Positions 18,182 to 26,917 of a stretch of DNA of 45,970 nt are shown piece by piece (within the stretch, counting starts at the first letter, position 1; each line of letters opens with the position of its first letter). A program made the translations under genes and the position numbers. The notes beneath the pieces were generated by a model. That model worked only from the letters and a program-made list of their open reading frames with translations. It was not told the DNA's origin and searched no databases. The stretch is from Gemmatimonadota bacterium. GTDB taxonomy: Bacteria; Gemmatimonadota; Gemmatimonadetes; Gemmatimonadales; Gemmatimonadaceae. The stretch covers positions 1 to 45,970 of the forward strand of contig JADJNZ010000012.1 of assembly GCA_016714015.1 (NCBI GenBank), given 5' to 3'.

Positions 18182-18729
18182 GAGCCGCAGCGCGACTGCT
18201 CATGCGCAGCGAGGCGACCCCCACGAGCCAAGCGGACGCTCTCATGAGCCGCGAGGCGGATCTCATCGGCTACGAGGCGACTCCCGTGAGCTGCGAAGCG
18301 ACTGCACTGAGCTATGAGGCGAGTGACATGTGCTGCGAAATGGGTGTGTTGCGGTGCGAAACGCGTGCTCTGAAGTGTGAAAATCGTGCTCTGCGCTGCG
18401 AGACGACCGCCATGCCCTGCGAGGAGACTCCGATGCGCTGCGAATCGATCGCCGGGGAGTGCGAAACGACTGCAATGGGCTGTGAGGCGCCGCCCATGCG
18501 CTGCGAATCGAGTCCAACGAACTGCGCGCCGACTGCTGAGGCGATGCGAGGCGACTCCAATGCGCAGCGCAGCGGCTCCTCCGAGCTGCGAGGCGACTCG
18601 GGGAAGCTGCGAGGCGACTCCATGGCACTGCAACGCGATCCCAAGGCACTGCGACGCGACTACAAGGCACTGCAACGCGACTTCGAGGCACTGCGACGCG
18701 ACTCCGAGGCGCTGGAACGCGATCGCGAG
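18182..18729. repeat. 26-unit tandem repeat of 21 bp
   Basis: Degenerate units of exactly 21 bases (for example GCACTGCGACGCGACTACAAG would be one unit of 21, so only its core CTGCGACGCGACT is cited) run without gaps; two units, at 18182 and 18540, have 22 bases. The common core is CTGCGA(A/G)GCGACT. A multiple of three suggests coding selection, and the open frame on the plus strand covers the whole array and stops 13 bases after it. Confidence 0.85.
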
Positions 18730-18744
18730 CACGATCGGCGGTAG
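18202..18744 (+). CDS. Heptad-repeat protein encoded by the 21-bp array
   Basis: A 180-residue reading frame made of seven-residue units. The first two thirds repeat a Cys-Glu pattern ('ALKCENR', 'ALRCETT', 'AMPCEET', 'PMRCESI'), giving about a dozen evenly spaced cysteines. After the 22-base unit at 18540 the phase relative to the repeat changes and the units become charged ('MALQRDP', 'KALRRDY', 'EALRRDS'), like a soluble coiled coil. Both patterns place small or hydrophobic residues at 3/4 spacing. The TAG at 18742 closes the frame just after the array. No Shine-Dalgarno precedes the ATG at 18202, so the start is weak, and the minus strand is also partly open. Translation is plausible, not proven. 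It is the first candidate gene on the plus side of the mirror repeat. Confidence 0.45.
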   Translation: MRSEATPTSQADALMSREADLIGYEATPVSCEATALSYEASDMCCEMGVLRCETRALKCENRALRCETTAMPCEETPMRCESIAGECETTAMGCEAPPMRCESSPTNCAPTAEAMRGDSNAQRSGSSELRGDSGKLRGDSMALQRDPKALRRDYKALQRDFEALRRDSEALERDREHDRR

Positions 18745-18825
18745 CGCGGAATCCGCCGCCCGTGGCGGACGCACGCGGGCGGGGGCAGGTCCATTGCGTC
18801 CACTCACAACCATCAGGAGGAGCAG

Positions 18826-19518
18826 ATGATCGCCAGGCAGAAGCAGTTGCTCGAGACGTTCGTGCGGATACAGGCGTTCGCGGTGGCGCACCCGGTGACG
18901 GGTCCGCTGAGCTACGGCACCGCGCCGGAGATGCTGGGCGAGGTGGTGCCTCGCATCCGCGAGCACGCCAGCATGCAGCTCACCGGCCGCGCGCGCAGCC
19001 GCGCGGAGCGGCACGTGCAGGCGAAGCTCGTCAAGCAGTTGATCGTGCGGCACATGCGCCCGATCGCGGCGATCGCGCGCGCGCAGTTCGGCTCGGACAT
19101 CAACGAGCGCATGCCGGTGGCGATCCAGATGCCGCCGGCCGGCCTCGGGGTGACGAAGGTCCTCCAGGCGTGCGACAGCATGATCACCGCGGCGCGGCCG
19201 TTCGAGGCCGTGTTCATCGCCAACGGCCTGCCGGCGGACTTCCTCGCCCGGTGCATCGCCGTGCGCGACGAGCTCGAGGGCATGCTCAGCGACCGGGCCG
19301 CGATGGTCGGGGCGCACGTGGGCGCTCGCGCGGGTCTGGCGGTGGAGATCCGTCGCGGCCGAAACGCGGTCGACCGGCTGGACGCCGTCGTGAAGGCGGC
19401 GTTCGACGGCGACGAGGAGACGCTCGCCAAGTGGCGCGCCGCCAAGCGCGTCCACCAGATCCCCGGTCCGTCCGCCGAGCGCGGGTCGGATGCGGTCCCG
19501 GTGCCGCAGGCGGCGTAG
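18826..19518 (+). CDS. Conserved hypothetical protein, 230 residues
   Basis: Not recognised. It is a predominantly helical, soluble, basic protein: 'MIARQKQLLETFVRIQAFAV', 'LGEVVPRIREHASMQL', 'LVKQLIVRHMRPIAAIARAQ', 'LGVTKVLQACDSMITAA', 'RCIAVRDELEGMLSDRAAMV', and a C-terminal tail rich in Pro and charged residues. There is no signal peptide or TM helix. The ATG has a strong Shine-Dalgarno (AGGAGG at 18815-18820, spacing five), and codon use is typical of the host, so it is surely expressed. It is followed by a DUF2188 gene and a small hydrophobic gene, each with an equally strong ribosome site, and is preceded by the 21-bp array, giving a likely four-gene plus-strand unit. Confidence 0.75.
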   Translation: MIARQKQLLETFVRIQAFAVAHPVTGPLSYGTAPEMLGEVVPRIREHASMQLTGRARSRAERHVQAKLVKQLIVRHMRPIAAIARAQFGSDINERMPVAIQMPPAGLGVTKVLQACDSMITAARPFEAVFIANGLPADFLARCIAVRDELEGMLSDRAAMVGAHVGARAGLAVEIRRGRNAVDRLDAVVKAAFDGDEETLAKWRAAKRVHQIPGPSAERGSDAVPVPQAA

Positions 19519-19560
19519 GACCATCAGTACCCACAACACCCATCACCACGAGGAGGACAG

Positions 19561-19794
19561 ATGAAGCGAGGGGGAGGCGTGCACACCGTGCCCGCGGCGA
19601 GCGGCACGGGCTGGTGGAACAAGGTCAGCGGCCGCGTGGCGTCGAAGCACCGGCGCAAGGCGGAGGCGGTGGCCGCGGGCCGCGAGATCGCGCGCGGGCT
19701 GCGCGTGGAGCACACGATCCACCGCGAGGACGGACAGATCGCGGAGAAGAACTCGTACGGGAACGACCCGTGCCCGCCCAAGGATGGGCGGTAG
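19561..19794 (+). CDS. DUF2188 domain protein
   Basis: A 77-residue basic protein with the DUF2188 pattern: 'VHTVPAASGTGWWNKVSGRV' at the start, a helix 'HRRKAEAVAAGREIARGLRV', then 'EHTIHREDGQIAEKNSYGND' and 'PCPPKDGR'. The terminal 'IHRxDGxIxxxNSYGNDPxP' element is the diagnostic part of the family, whose members are small, widespread and of unknown function. AGGAGG at 19551-19556 precedes the ATG by four bases. It lies 42 bases after the 230-residue gene and 35 before the next small gene, so an operon is likely. Confidence 0.85.
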   Translation: MKRGGGVHTVPAASGTGWWNKVSGRVASKHRRKAEAVAAGREIARGLRVEHTIHREDGQIAEKNSYGNDPCPPKDGR

Positions 19795-19829
19795 GGTCGC
19801 GCTGGCCACTTCAATTCACAGGAGGATGG

Positions 19830-20072
19830 ATGGCGGAGCCGAAGCGTAGGGCGAGTGATGCGGCAGGGAAGCCGCGCGGGGTGCGGGCGCTGCTGGGCGC
19901 GGCGATCGCGATGGTGGGGGCGCTGGCGACGGTGCATCCCGCGAACGCGCTGCTGGTGGCGCTGAGCGAGGCGGTGCCGAAGTTGGCGGAGACGTTGCCG
20001 CCGGTGATCACGGCGTGCGGCGCGCTGCTGGCGGCGATGAGTGATCCGCCGGATATGGGGCGGAGGAAGTAG
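19830..20072 (+). CDS. Small hydrophobic protein, possibly holin-like
   Basis: An 80-residue protein with a basic N-terminus ('MAEPKRRASDAAGKPRGVRA'), one clear hydrophobic segment 'LLGAAIAMVGALATVHPANA', a second moderately hydrophobic amphipathic stretch 'LVALSEAVPKLAETLPPVIT' running into 'ACGALLAAMSD', and a charged tail 'PPDMGRRK'. Topology with short charged ends is compatible with a holin-like or membrane micro-protein, but no family was recognised. The ATG at 19830 (not the overlapping one at 19826) is preferred because it keeps the frame to the stop; GGAGG at 19821-19825 serves it. It ends the plus-strand group that is divergent from the CHAP hydrolase operon, which makes a holin/hydrolase relation an idea to test only. 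Confidence 0.65.
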   Translation: MAEPKRRASDAAGKPRGVRALLGAAIAMVGALATVHPANALLVALSEAVPKLAETLPPVITACGALLAAMSDPPDMGRRK

Positions 20073-20511
20073 CGGGACTGCGGGAGAACGACGGGGCGGT
20101 CAGCGGCGTGGGTGCCGTTGGCCGCCTTGTCGCTTCCGGCTGATTGGATCGCGGGTCCGATGCGAGCGGGGTAGAGGTGAGCACGTTGGGAGGCCGCATC
20201 CGCCTTCCGGGCTGCTGCGGAAGCAACGGCATGTTGGCTGCATTGCATATCAAGTCGAGCGACGATGCGGCGGAGCGTGCGCGCTCCTTGGGGCTCCCAG
20301 CGTGGATCGAGGGCAGAGGGGTGCGGTGTGCTCGCGAACGGCGCCATAGCCGTGTCGCGGGTTCAGCGGTAAGAGGTATCGCTGCAGAGCTTGCAGGGTG
20401 GAAGGCAAGGAGGGTAGGTTCTCGTCCAGGTGACTGCAGCGGTATGCGGATGTCCGAGCATCGCTGACGTGCAGGTGTCGAGAGTCGCGGACCTGAGGCC
20501 TCCAGCAAATC
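20073..20511. other. Gene-poor interval with one doubtful ORF
   Basis: About 440 bases with lower GC than the left flank. An open frame at 20144-20467 (plus) encodes 107 residues including 'DDAAERARSLGLPAWIEGRG', but it lacks a Shine-Dalgarno and a recognisable fold, so I do not call it. No RNA gene or strong terminator was found. It marks the transition to the lower-GC defence island. Confidence 0.4.
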
Positions 20512-21051
20512 ATGGCAATCGAGTTCCGAGGTTGGTGCTCTCGACTTCACGTCGGACAACTGGCGATTATCTGGATTGTGCTCGTTGTGCTCGCCGCGAG
20601 CGCCTGGTTCACGCTTCCGCTCGTCCACGAGTGGCGAGTTGCCGTGCACGAGGAGCAGGTCGAGCGCTTCTCGGACAATCTATCGGCCTGCCGGGCCCGA
20701 ATCGTTGCAACGATTCCACTAGGAGAAATTGCGGAGAAACTGGGGCAGTTCGACCCGCCATCGAAGTTCATCGAAAGAGCCTCCATGCGCCCACCTGTCT
20801 TCTGGGACAGCATCCGCGTCGCCAACACGAACAGTCGGGATTCCATGCTCACCGAACTTGGCCCTCGCGCAGAAGCAGTGATGCTGGCTAGGGCCGCCAT
20901 CGATAGCCAAGTTGGAGTATGTATCGACGAGAGCTACGTCGGCGAAGAGCCGTCGGTGAAACCGTTCGAATCTGCATTTCTCCTAATAGCTGCGAGCTGC
21001 CTAGCGTTCGGACTCATCGTCTCGTGGTTCTGGTTTGGTCGTCGGGGCTAG
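20512..21051 (+). CDS. Two-TM membrane protein of unknown function
   Basis: A 179-residue protein with a N-terminal TM helix ('LAIIWIVLVVLAASAWFTLP') and a C-terminal one ('AFLLIAASCLAFGLIVSWFW') ending in 'FGRRG'. The 115-residue region between them ('VERFSDNLSACRARIVATIP', 'EKLGQFDPPSKFIERASMRP', 'AMLARAAIDSQVG'-like text near 20880) would lie outside the cytoplasm. The start 'MAIEFRGWCSRLHVGQL' looks genuine, with a conserved short amphipathic lead before the first TM. Codon use is less GC-biased than in the housekeeping genes. It precedes the OLD nuclease by 178 bases in the same direction; whether it belongs to the defence island is unknown. Confidence 0.65.
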   Translation: MAIEFRGWCSRLHVGQLAIIWIVLVVLAASAWFTLPLVHEWRVAVHEEQVERFSDNLSACRARIVATIPLGEIAEKLGQFDPPSKFIERASMRPPVFWDSIRVANTNSRDSMLTELGPRAEAVMLARAAIDSQVGVCIDESYVGEEPSVKPFESAFLLIAASCLAFGLIVSWFWFGRRG

Positions 21052-21228
21052 AGTGGAGATGCGGAGCTCGTTGCGATCACCGCCTAGCGACAGTTGGCGC
21101 AGGCAGCCGCCCACCAGCACTCAATGGAAACGGTCTCATCACAACTTGACGATTGCGGGCGCAAAACGACGCAGCGCGGACCGGCGCCCGCATGTACCCT
21201 TCACGCAGACTAGGAGCTAGCACTCCCA

Positions 21229-23021
21229 ATGCGCTTACACCGAATCCGCATCGAAGGGTACAAGCGTATCGAGTCTGCCACAGTAATGTGCGGCGATGCG
21301 ACCTTCCTAATTGGTCCGAACAATTCGGGCAAGACTTCAGTCCTTACAGCGCTCTCGCACCTACTCTCGCCACAGAAGCGTATCTCGGACGTTGAGTACT
21401 ATAGCGTTCGGGACGATGTCACTGGTGAACAGAAGACGCTCTCGAACCGGATCGTGCTCGAGGGCGAGTTTCGGAATGTGCCAGTGGAAGCTAAGTCGTG
21501 GAGAGGTTTCAAAGGTCGTGTCCTTGAGTATGCCGCTGGGGACACAGGCGAGGAAGCGGTTGTGTCTGACCTATCGCAAGACATACGAGCTGGGCAAGGA
21601 TGTTCTCGTGGAAGTGAGGAGCAGGACCCGAACCATTGCGCCGCAGTTCGAGGACATCAAGACTCCCCAGGACCTTGTCGATCGCGGAATCGAAGTTGCG
21701 GCCGTGCAGGGGCTCTTCCCCGATCTTTCGAAGAAGTTCTCCGCTACCACGCGACCGCTGCTTGAAGAGCTGGACGAGATATGGAGTGTCGGCGAGGACG
21801 AAATTTGGTTCCAAAATCCCGGAGGAATTCCACAAGTTGTCCTCGCACGACTGCCTCGCTACGTGTTGATTCCGGCAGGAGACTCAAGCCACGAGATTGC
21901 GGGCGGTGGCGTCCTCTCGAAGACCCTCAACGAGCTCTTTGAAGACGTGCGCGGGGCCTCGGATAACTATAGGAAGGCGCAGGAGTATCTGGACGCTCTG
22001 GCGCACGAAATGGATCCAGAGGACGCCGCGTCGGAGTTTGGCAAGATGCTCGCAGAGCTGAACGCGGTTATATCAAGCGTCTTTCCCGAATCCGAGATTC
22101 ATGCGAGGGCGGACCTGAGTGATCCGGACAAGTCGCTTAAGCCCACCTTTTCGGTGGAACTGTCAAGCAATATTCGAACTCCGGTCGATCACCAAGGCAC
22201 AGGAATGGTGCGAGCTGCCGTGTTCGGTGTGCTTCGCTTTCGGCAACGCTGGGTGGCGAAGCGAGAGGACAAAGGGAGCGCTCGGTCACTCATCATCGGC
22301 TTCGAAGAGCCGGAGATCTACCTGCACCCCGGCGCAGCCAATCAGATGCGCGATACCATCTACGAACTCCGGGCACGATTCGCAGATCATCGCCACCACG
22401 CATTCGCCGTTCTGATTGACCTGTCACGCAAACCGCGACAGGTGCTGAACCGTTTTGCAGTGGCAGGGGAGCAATCAGGTGCAAGCCTTCTCGGTCACGG
22501 AGGCATTTGCGGCTCTGCACGATGAAGACAAGGACTACGTCAAGATGCTGCTGCGGGTCGACGACTACATCGCGCGGGTCTTTTTCACCAGGCGCGTCGT
22601 GGTGGTTGAAGGCGACACCGAAGACATCGTCATCCGTGAGACGCTGAAGCGGCTCGACCCTGCTGCGCGTCAGCTTGTTCTGTCAAACACAGAAGTCATC
22701 AAGGCGCGCGGCAAGGCATCCATCATTGGATTGGCGCGCTACTTGAAGGCCCTGAGCATCGACCCATTTGTGATTCACGACCTCGACTCTGCTACTCCAG
22801 GAGCCGCGCAGTTCAACGAGCCGATCCGGAAGATTGTTGGCGACGATAGTGTGGCGAGGCTAACCGAGTGCGTTGAAGACGTACTTGGATACCCCGCGCC
22901 TGCGAGTGAGAAGCCGTTTACCGCTTTCAGGGAGACCTGCAAGTGGGGGCCGCTTTGGGGCGACGTGCCCTCGAAGTGGCGTGACGTGATGACTCGCGCA
23001 TTTGATCCACCCGATCAGTAG
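21229..23021 (+). CDS. OLD-family ATP-dependent endonuclease (AAA ATPase + TOPRIM), frameshifted
   Basis: About 597 residues in two parts. The N-terminal ABC-type ATPase has 'MRLHRIRIEGYKRIESATV', Walker A 'GPNNSGKTS' (29-37), a signature region 'HQGTGMVRAAVFGVLRF', Walker B 'SLIIGFEEPEIYLHPGAANQ' and the H-loop 'IIATTHSPF'. The C-terminal TOPRIM domain has 'RRVVVVEGDTEDIVIRETLK' with the catalytic Glu and 'DPFVIHDLDSATPG' with the DxD pair. OLD nucleases act against phage and foreign DNA, alone or with a helicase partner (as in Gabija). No UvrD-like helicase gene follows, so this is a stand-alone class or a partner lost. Indels near 21540, 22380 and 22420-22490 shift the frame, two of them around the H-loop, so the gene is probably intact in life. 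Confidence 0.88.
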
Positions 23022-23039
23022 CTGCCAGAAAGGATCATG

Positions 23040-23108
23040 AAGTGGCCCAGGTTCTTCGGACAGCCCGCTCGTCTACAGAGCGGGCTGTCCGACGAAGCGG
23101 GGCCACTT
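23040..23108 (+). terminator. Large stem-loop between the OLD and restriction-modification genes
   Basis: A perfect 15-bp stem (TCGGACAGCCCGCTC at 23056-23070 with 23078-23092) and a 7-base loop are extended by a second pairing block, AAGTGGCCC (23040-23048) with GGGCCACTT (23100-23108). TCTGTTCGTC follows. It starts 18 bases after the OLD stop and is most likely a terminator, although the T-tract is poor. Confidence 0.65.
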
Positions 23109-23242
23109 CTGTTCGTCAGATCGCCGGTCGGCGAAGCCCTCAGCCCGCGCACGGCGGCGGCCCGCACAGTACGTAGATTGTTCCGCGGACCCTGGATCCC
23201 TTGCCAGTTCCGCCCATCAAACCCGAGCGAGGTCCGCCGTAG

Positions 23243-26029
23243 ATGCGTCTTTCGTGGAATGAGATCCGTGTTCGCGCAGCCGAGTTCGCACGTGAGTGGG
23301 CGAACGACGGGTATGAGAAGGGACAGACTCAGCTGTTCTATCGAGATTTGTTCGAGGTCTTCGGCGTCCCCGTAAAGCGTGTCGCGAGCTTTGAAGAGCC
23401 GGTGAGAAACCTCGGCGAGAGGCGCGGCTACATCGACCTGTTCTGGAAGGGCAAGCTCCTCGTCGAGCAGAAAGCGCTGGACGCGACCTTAAGGCAGCCA
23501 AGATTCAGGCCCTCGACTACTTCCCGGGCCTGAAGGACGCTGACCTTCCGCGATACATCCTAGTGAGTGACTTCCAGACCTTCGAACTGTTCGACCTAAA
23601 CGAGGATGAGCACGCGTGCTTTTCGTTGGAGGAGCTGCCGCGCCACGTCGAGAAGTTTGGGTTTCTGATTGGAGTGGAGAAGCACACGTTTCGCGACCAA
23701 GACCCCGTCAACATTCGCGCGGCCGAGATTGTAGGCAGACTCCATGATGTGCTCGAGAAGGACGGCTACACCGGCCACGATCTGGAGAAGTTCTTGGTGC
23801 GGCTCGTCTTTTGCCTATTCGCCGATGATACCGGGATCTTCGAGCCGCGCGACAGCTTTCTCGACCTAGTCGAGTCGCGCACACGCAGCGACGGCACTGA
23901 CCTCGGCCCGTGGCTAGCGCAGCTCTTTCAGGTACTGAACACCCCTGAGGACAAGCGCGCTGCGAAGCTGGATGAGAATCTCGCGCGGTTCCCATACGTG
24001 AACGGCCAGCTCTTCGACGGGCCGCTCACAATCCATCGTTCGACACGAACGGGCGCCGGTGCTACTCGACGCCTGCGACTTCGATTGGTCGGAGATCTCC
24101 CCGGCTATCTTCGGCTCGCTCTTTCAGTCCGTCATGGATCAAGAGGAGCGGCGCGCTCAGGGCGCGCACTACACGACAGAGAAGAACATCCTCAAGGTCA
24201 TCCAGCCTCTCTTTCTCGATGGGCTGCTCGCTGAGTTCAGCGCACTGAAGAAGCGCAAGGACAACAGGAAGCGCGCTGATTTGGCCGCGTTCCAGTCGCG
24301 CTTGCGGGCGCTGACCTTCCTCGATCCCGCTTGCGGTTGCGGAAACTTCCTTATCATCGCATACAGGGAGCTGCGCCTACTCGAGATGTCCGTTATCAGC
24401 GAGATTCGCACTCTCGTGGCTGCAGATCAGATGGAGTTGGACGCAAGCATTCTGTCGCTCGTGGACGTTGACCAGTTCTACGGGATCGAGATTGGCGAGT
24501 TCCCGGCGCGCATTGCGGAAACCGCGCTTTGGATGATGGATCACTTGATGAACAACCGACTGAGTCTCGAGTTCGGGAAGTCCTTTGTCCGCATCCCACT
24601 CAAGAAGTCGCCGCACATCCACAATGCTGACGCTCTCGCGACCGACTGGAACGCTGTTCTCGCACCGACGGAGTGCTCGTTCCTTATGGGCAATCCGCCG
24701 TTTATCGGTTCGAAGTTCCAGTCCTCGGTGCAGCGAGAGCAGGTGCGAACGCTCGCCGCGCTCGGCGGTGCCGGGGGATCGCTCGATTTCGTCTGCGCTT
24801 GGTTCGTGAAGGCTGGGCAGTATATGCAGGGAGTGTCGATTCGAACGGGCTTTGTCGCGACAAACTCGATTACTCAGGGCGAACAGGTGGCGCAGTTGTG
24901 GCCCCTGCTGTTCGATCGCTTCAAGCTCGAGATCGCCTTCGCTCACCGCACGTTCGCATGGGGATCGGACGCTCGCGGGAAGGCACACGTTCACGTGGTC
25001 ATTCTGGGGCTCTCGCTGGCTTCCCAAGCTCCGGCGAGGCGACGCCTTTTCTCCTACGACGACATAGACGGTGATCCTGTGGAGACCCAGCACACGGCGC
25101 TTTCTCCCTACCTGTTTGACGCATCGCGGCTCTCGAATCCGCACCTCGTTGTTTCAGAGGCCGCGAGATCGTTGAATGGGCTACCTGCCCTACTCAGCGG
25201 CACTCAGCCGATCGACGACGGCCAGTACATCTTCGATGGGGCGGAACGCGCTGCATTCCTCGCGATCGAGCCCAAGGCAGCCGCATTCCTGCGCCCGTTC
25301 ATCGGCGCCCGGGAGTACCTCAACGGCGGTGAACGATGGATTCTAGATCTCCGCAACGCAGCGCCCGCGGAATTGCGACAGATGCCACACGTTGTAGAGC
25401 GGATGCGGGCAGTCAGATCGTTTCGCGCCGCCAGCGAGCGCGCCAGCACGAGGGCGCTTGCCGACTTTCCAGCAAAGTTCAATGTAGAGGTCGTCCCCGA
25501 CTCGGCGTTTCTCGTCGTCCCGGAGGTGAGCTCTGAGCGACGGGAGTACATCCCTCTTGCGTGGCTCGAGCCACCGGTCATACCCAGCAACAAGGTCCGC
25601 ATTCTCACGCATGCGCAGCACTGGCAGTTTGCGCTGCTCACGTCGGCTATGCACATGGCATGGGTTCGCCATGTCAGCGGTCGACTCAAAAGCGACTTCC
25701 AGTACGGCATCGGGGTGGTCTACAACACCTTTCCCATGCCCGCGCGGCCTATCCCTGAGATTGAAGAGACTCTCACACTGTTAGCGAAGGCAGTGCTGGA
25801 TGCTCGAGCGAAGCATGCTGGGGCATCGTTGGCTGACCTGTACGATCCCGACTTCATGCCCGCTACTCTTCTCAGGGCGCACCGGACCTTGGATAGGGCT
25901 GTCGACAAGCTGTACCGCCCCACTGCCTTCAAGTCCGATCGTGAGCGCGCTGAGTTTCTCCTCGCCGCGTATGAGAAGTTGACGGCGCCGCTCCTGACGA
26001 CTCAACGCACAGCTCGGAGGCACAGGTAG
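23243..26029 (+). CDS. MmeI-like single-chain restriction-modification enzyme (Type IIL), two frameshifts
   Basis: About 928 residues, close to the 919 of MmeI. One chain holds the nuclease, gamma-class N6-adenine methyltransferase and target recognition. The N-terminal nuclease shows 'WANDGYEKGQTQLFYRDLFE' and D65-x9-E75-Q-K77 ('YIDLFWKGKLLVEQK'), the MmeI-type D-X9-EXK site. It continues 'QALDYFPGLKDADLPRYILV', 'DFQTFELFDL', a helical connector 'FLVRLVFCLFADDTGIFEPR', then 'RRAQGAHYTTEKNILKVIQP', motif I 'LTFLDPACGCGNFLIIAYRE' and motif IV 'CSFLMGNPPFIGSKFQ'. The recognition part follows ('ATNSITQGEQVAQLWPLLF') and the C-terminal 'DRAVDKLYRPTAF' helix is typical. Indels near 23480 and 24035 break the frame. 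The DNA target cannot be read from sequence. It is the second defence gene of the island. Confidence 0.92.
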
Positions 26030-26338
26030 CGGCGTCGTGCAGATGAGGAAGGGTCGAGGAGTTGAACTGCCCCGGGTTCTCCGGCGGCTGGGTGGCTGTG
26101 TACCAGGCCGCGCGGGCGACCCGGGGCCGATGGTGGTGATGGTCCCTAGCCGGCGATGCAGTGCTAGCCTGACAGTTATCTGAGTGGGGTGGTGAAGGCC
26201 TGTGTGCCTCGAGTGCGACCCGTAAGTCACCCTCGCGACTGGCGTATCCGTGCCCACAACAAACAAGGGCGACCCGCATCGCAGGCCGCCCGGTCTCGCT
26301 TCTCCATTCGACCTTCACCCTTCCGCTGTCATGCTCCG
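26030..26338. other. Intergenic interval without recognised gene
   Basis: About 310 bases between the convergent restriction-modification and BsuPI genes. The only structure seen is a short hairpin-like pair GGGCG/CGCCC near 26270-26300, not followed by T. No RNA gene, promoter or repeat copy was recognised. Confidence 0.4.
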
Positions 26339-26803
26339 TTAGCGCGCAGCGACAACGAAATCCGCCCGCTGCTCCGTCCGATAGTTCCTGCTCTCCAACG
26401 TCGCCACCGCCGTGTACTTCCCCGGCAGCGCGCCTCCCACTCCTCATCGAACCGAAGCGCATCACTCGCGCGCAGCACGCGGTTCTGCATCGCCTGCGTG
26501 AAGAGCCGCCCCTCGCTCCAGCGCCACACCTCGCGTCCGAGCGAGTCGAGCACCACGAGATCGTGCGTGCGGCCGTCGGCGAAATCCACCTCGAGCTTCT
26601 TCTTCCCTCCGTTCACCACCGCGAAGTCGAAGTGCACTTCCTCTTCCACGCGCACCGCAGTGCGTCGCCACCAACGGCTTCGACGGATCACGCGCGTCGA
26701 GCGCTGCATCTCGTCGCGCGATCGACTCGTTGCGCGCACGCGGACCGCACGCGAACGCGAGCACGGCAGAGGCGAGCAGAGTGAAGGGGACCTTGGCGAT
26801 CAT
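26339..26803 (-). CDS. Lipoprotein with BsuPI (intracellular proteinase inhibitor-like) domain, frameshifted
   Basis: About 154 residues. The N-terminus 'MIAKVPFTLLASAVLAFACG' ends in a lipobox-like Leu-Ala-Phe-Ala-Cys, so a lipoprotein is likely. The mature part has the BsuPI pattern: 'VHFDFAVVNGGKKKLEVDFA', 'GRTHDLVVLDSLGREVWRWS' and 'EGRLFTQAMQNRVLRASDAL', then 'RFDEEWEA', and in another frame 'LPGKYTAVATLESRNYRTEQ' with the terminal 'RADFVVAAR'. The domain is an immunoglobulin-like beta sandwich; the Bacillus namesake inhibits an intracellular serine protease, but exported relatives have no proven role. Indels occur near 26640 and 26425. It is separate from the defence genes by direction and GC. 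Confidence 0.75.
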
Positions 26804-26917
26804 GGCGGGGCGTCTCGATCGGCGTTCTGGACATACAGATGCGGGCGACATCCGCTGTCCAACATTGCGACTCGAACTTATCAACACCATGACGATTCGT
26901 CAAATCGGAGGTAACGG

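Noticed and set aside
18007..19539. Long minus-strand reading frame of 510 codons across the 21-bp array
   Set aside because: It overlaps the well-supported plus-strand gene at 18826-19518, which has a strong ribosome site; the minus frame is open because of high GC and the repeat composition.
20144..20467. Hypothetical gene of 107 codons
   Set aside because: No ribosome site, unusual composition and no recognisable fold; left as part of the intergenic interval.
21229..26029. Gabija system (GajA-GajB)
   Set aside because: The OLD-type protein fits GajA by domain order, but the next gene is a Type IIL enzyme and no UvrD-like helicase is present.
26030..26338. Fourth copy of the heptanucleotide repeat
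   Set aside because: The text near 26041 and 26310 (AGATGAGGAAGGGTCG and CGACCTTCACCCTTCC) is loosely similar but lacks the 7-base periodicity.
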